A program made the translations under genes and the position numbers. Shown here piece by piece: positions 37,104 through 39,084 of a stretch of 39,084 nucleotides of DNA; the stretch's first letter is position 1, and each line of letters begins with the position of its first letter. Location of the stretch: positions 1,719 to 40,802 of the forward strand of contig JAOACA010000008.1 of assembly GCA_026418075.1 (NCBI GenBank). Reading direction: 5' to 3'. The stretch is from Candidatus Bipolaricaulota bacterium (GTDB lineage Bacteria; Bipolaricaulota; Bipolaricaulia; Bipolaricaulales; Bipolaricaulaceae). The notes beneath the pieces were generated by a model. The model had not been told where the DNA came from and ran no database searches. It saw only the letters and a list, made by a program, of their open reading frames with translations.

Positions 37104-39077
37104 GTGGCGAACCCCCTCCGAGGAGCCGTTTCCTGTGGGCTCCGCCTGTTCGGGGCGGCAGGGGGCGTCCTCCTCGCCCTTCTCACCGCCTGCGCCCCCC
37201 GCCCAGGGGAGGGTCTCCCGTGCCGAACCCTCCGCCCGGAGGACTCGATCCAGCACGCCCTGGACGAGGCGCCACCAGGGGCGGTGATCTGCCTCGCCCG
37301 GGGTACCTGGACGGAAACCCTCGTGATCCGAAAACCCGTGACCCTCCGCGGAGCGGGGCCGACCCGGACGGTGATCCGGGGCCGGGAGCTCGCCCAGCCC
37401 GTGCTCACGGTGGGCTCCCTGGACCCGGACGGAGCGGTGGTCCTCCAGGGGATCGCGCTGGCGGGGGCCGCGGGGAGCTGTGCCACCCCAGGGGGCTGCG
37501 CCCACGGCCTCCTCGTCACCGGCTCCGCCACCGTCCAGGTCGAAGACTGTGCCTTCTCCCGGAACGCCGGGTGCGGGGTGGCGGCGGAGGGCCAAGCCCG
37601 CGTCTCCCTACAGCACTGTACAATCCAGGAGAACGTCGGGCACGGGGTTCTGGCCCACGGGGAGGCCGAGGTGGTCCTGACCGCGGTGACCGTGGCGGGA
37701 GGGAAGAGCGCCGGGATCTGGCTTGCCGGCGAAGCCCGCCTCACCCTCACCTCCTCCACCGTCCGGGGGTGCGAGGGCCACGGGGCTTGGGTCCGGGACC
37801 GGAGCACCCTGATCGCATCCCAGTCCACGATCTCCGACTGCGGGGGGCACGGGCTGTGGGTCCGTGACGGGGCGTCGGCCGAGCTCTCCGGGTGCACCAT
37901 CGCCCGGGCCCGGGACGCGGGCGCCCGGGTTGAGGGCGCGGCCCGCCTCGCCCTCTCCTCCTCCACCGTCACAGCCTCCTGGTACGGGGTGGAGGCCCGA
38001 GACAGCGCGTCCGTGACCCTCACCCAGACGACGGTCGCCGATGTCCGCTGGGACGGGGTCCGGGCCCAAGGGAGGGCCCGGCTCTCCGTGGCCAGCTCCA
38101 CCCTCCGCAAGGGGACCGGAACCGGGGTCCGGCTCGAGGGCACGGCCCAGGCCGAGCTCCAGGACAACCGCATCGAGGGCTGGAACGGCAATGGAGTCCT
38201 GTCGCTCTCCCAATCCCCCCCCACAGGCTCGGGTAACCGGATGGCCGGAAACGGGGTGGACCTCGTGGGGAACCTGCCCGGGGAGCTGCGGGCCCCGCTT
38301 CGGTCGCCCTCCGAGGAGCTGGTCCGCTTCCCCAGCCGGGCCTACCCCTCCCTCCAGGAGGCGATCGACGCCCTCCTCCCCGGGGGCAGGCTTCTTCTCT
38401 CCGAGGGGACCTACCCAGCGGGGGTCACGGTGGGCAAGCCCCTCCAGATCGAGGGGGAAGGGGTGGTCCTCCTCACCGCCCAAGCGGCGAGAGAAACCCC
38501 GGTGATGTCCCTGGTGGGGGGGGCGAACCTGCGGATGGTCGGGGTCTCCCTCGGGTACGGATCCGAGGGGCTGATCCTCGGGGCCGACGCCCGGGCGGAG
38601 CTTGTGGACTGCGTACTCTCCGACAACAGCCGAGGCATCCACGCCTCCGACACGGCCGAGGTGGCCCTCCTCCGCTGCCGGCTGTCCCGGAACAGCCAAG
38701 GGGGGATGGGGGTGTGGAACCAGTCCCGAGCCCGTGTCCTTGAGTGTGTGCTTACGGACAACGCCGTGTTTGGGATTGGAGTTGGGGATGCAGCGCAGCT
38801 TGAGCTGAAACGCTCACTGATTACCGAAAGCGGCTGGAATGGCGGCCTGATCTTGCGAGACCGCGGGGAAGCCCGAATCGAGGAAAACGCGTTCCTACGG
38901 AACCACGGGGTTGGGGTCGCTCTCTACCACGGGCGCTGTCTAGGCGCAGGGTTCACGTTCCGCGGGCGGGTCACCGGCGGAGCAAATTCGTTTGCCGAAA
39001 ACTACAAGGGCGACACCTGCCCGGCTGAGCTTGCGTTCCTGGCCGGGGAGGGCGGGGAGCTCGACTGGCGGCGCTAG
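37104..39077 (+). CDS. Right-handed beta-helix lipoprotein
   Basis: Predicted secreted lipoprotein, 657 residues. The signal peptide ends in the lipobox LLTAC (C30), so the protein is probably anchored to a membrane. Two copies of the same layout follow: a pectate-lyase-like opening (SIQHALDEAPPGAVICLARGTW, about 48-69; SLQEAIDALLPGGRLLLSEGTY, about 416-437), then beta-helix rungs. The first half has ten rungs of 23 residues (135-363), the second about five (489-603). The family includes NosD/CASH-type carbohydrate-binding and parallel beta-helix proteins; no pectate lyase catalytic residues can be identified, so the ligand is unknown. GTG 37104 has no clear ribosome-binding site; the gene lies 8 bases after atpD and is likely transcribed with it. 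The last 300 bases look less GC-rich than the rest. Confidence 0.85.
   Translation: MANPLRGAVSCGLRLFGAAGGVLLALLTACAPRPGEGLPCRTLRPEDSIQHALDEAPPGAVICLARGTWTETLVIRKPVTLRGAGPTRTVIRGRELAQPVLTVGSLDPDGAVVLQGIALAGAAGSCATPGGCAHGLLVTGSATVQVEDCAFSRNAGCGVAAEGQARVSLQHCTIQENVGHGVLAHGEAEVVLTAVTVAGGKSAGIWLAGEARLTLTSSTVRGCEGHGAWVRDRSTLIASQSTISDCGGHGLWVRDGASAELSGCTIARARDAGARVEGAARLALSSSTVTASWYGVEARDSASVTLTQTTVADVRWDGVRAQGRARLSVASSTLRKGTGTGVRLEGTAQAELQDNRIEGWNGNGVLSLSQSPPTGSGNRMAGNGVDLVGNLPGELRAPLRSPSEELVRFPSRAYPSLQEAIDALLPGGRLLLSEGTYPAGVTVGKPLQIEGEGVVLLTAQAARETPVMSLVGGANLRMVGVSLGYGSEGLILGADARAELVDCVLSDNSRGIHASDTAEVALLRCRLSRNSQGGMGVWNQSRARVLECVLTDNAVFGIGVGDAAQLELKRSLITESGWNGGLILRDRGEARIEENAFLRNHGVGVALYHGRCLGAGFTFRGRVTGGANSFAENYKGDTCPAELAFLAGEGGELDWRR
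37506..38192 (+). repeat. Ten 23-residue beta-helix rungs, first half
   Basis: Protein repeats of 69 bases (one is 66) encoding Gly-hydrophobic-x-hydrophobic-x-Gly-x-Ala-x-hydrophobic-x-hydrophobic-x-x-Ser/Cys-Thr-Val/Ile. Rung starts are residues 135, 158, 181, 204, 227, 250, 273, 295, 318 and 341. The DNA is diverged, so this is a structural rather than recent tandem repeat. Confidence 0.7.
38568..38912 (+). repeat. About five beta-helix rungs, second half
   Basis: Same type of rung as in the first half, starting at about residues 489, 511, 534, 557 and 580, each 22-24 residues long, with the D-C-x-L-S-D-N-S type turn (VDCVLSDNS, LRCRLSRNS, LECVLTDNA). The homology with the first half supports an internal duplication. 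Confidence 0.6.
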
Positions 39078-39084
39078 ATCACGA

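Noticed and set aside
37506-38192. CRISPR array or DNA tandem repeat
   Set aside because: The 69-base period exists only at protein level; there are no identical DNA repeats, and the frame is open and ends in a normal stop.

Overview
The window is a very GC-rich, almost gap-free stretch of bacterial chromosome holding core housekeeping genes. The ribosomal protein set (zinc type S14, L36, no archaeal proteins), RpoA and RpoC, SecY and an F-type ATP synthase show a bacterium. The high GC, many zinc-binding ribosomal proteins, an RpoC of about 1,640 residues with extra barrel-sandwich material, and a Thermotogota/Fusobacteriota-like ATP synthase c subunit suggest a deep-branching, probably anaerobic and possibly thermophilic lineage. 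A Bipolaricaulota (Acetothermia, OP1)-like organism is one possibility, but this is inference and not proven by the sequence.

Layout. (1) 1-3233: the 3' end of an endonuclease III gene coupled to an HD hydrolase (+), then a divergent pair for threonine catabolism: kbl (-) and an SDR-type threonine dehydrogenase (+). (2) 3212-27507, all on the minus strand and read from high to low coordinates: hpf, a thiouridylase-like PP-loop gene, an FmdB zinc ribbon, rpoC, rpsL, rpsG, fusA, the S10 cluster, the spc cluster with secY-adk-map-infA-rpmJ, the alpha cluster rpsM-rpsK-rpsD-rpoA-rplQ, and finally ridA. Spacings are mostly below 20 bases or negative, so this looks like one 24 kb superoperon. Its only consensus promoter that I can see is TTGACA-17-TAGGAT in front of hpf, with a perfect inverted repeat between the two boxes. 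tuf, rpmD (L30) and rpoB are absent from positions where they are often found. (3) 27558-30389: a HerA/DUF87 ATPase and a CCA-adding enzyme, same strand, just upstream of hpf. (4) 30407-39077 (+): a good promoter, then frr followed by atpI-like, atpB, E, F, H, A, G, D and a lipoprotein with a right-handed beta-helix; no atpC follows atpD.

Function. The minus-strand block makes transcription, translation and secretion machinery under apparent common control with a ribosome hibernation factor. The plus-strand block couples ribosome recycling factor to the F1Fo ATP synthase. The c subunit carries the residues of a sodium-binding site with two carboxylates, so the enzyme is probably sodium-coupled. 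There are no tRNA or rRNA genes, CRISPR arrays, insertion sequences or gene-free stretches above 300 bases.
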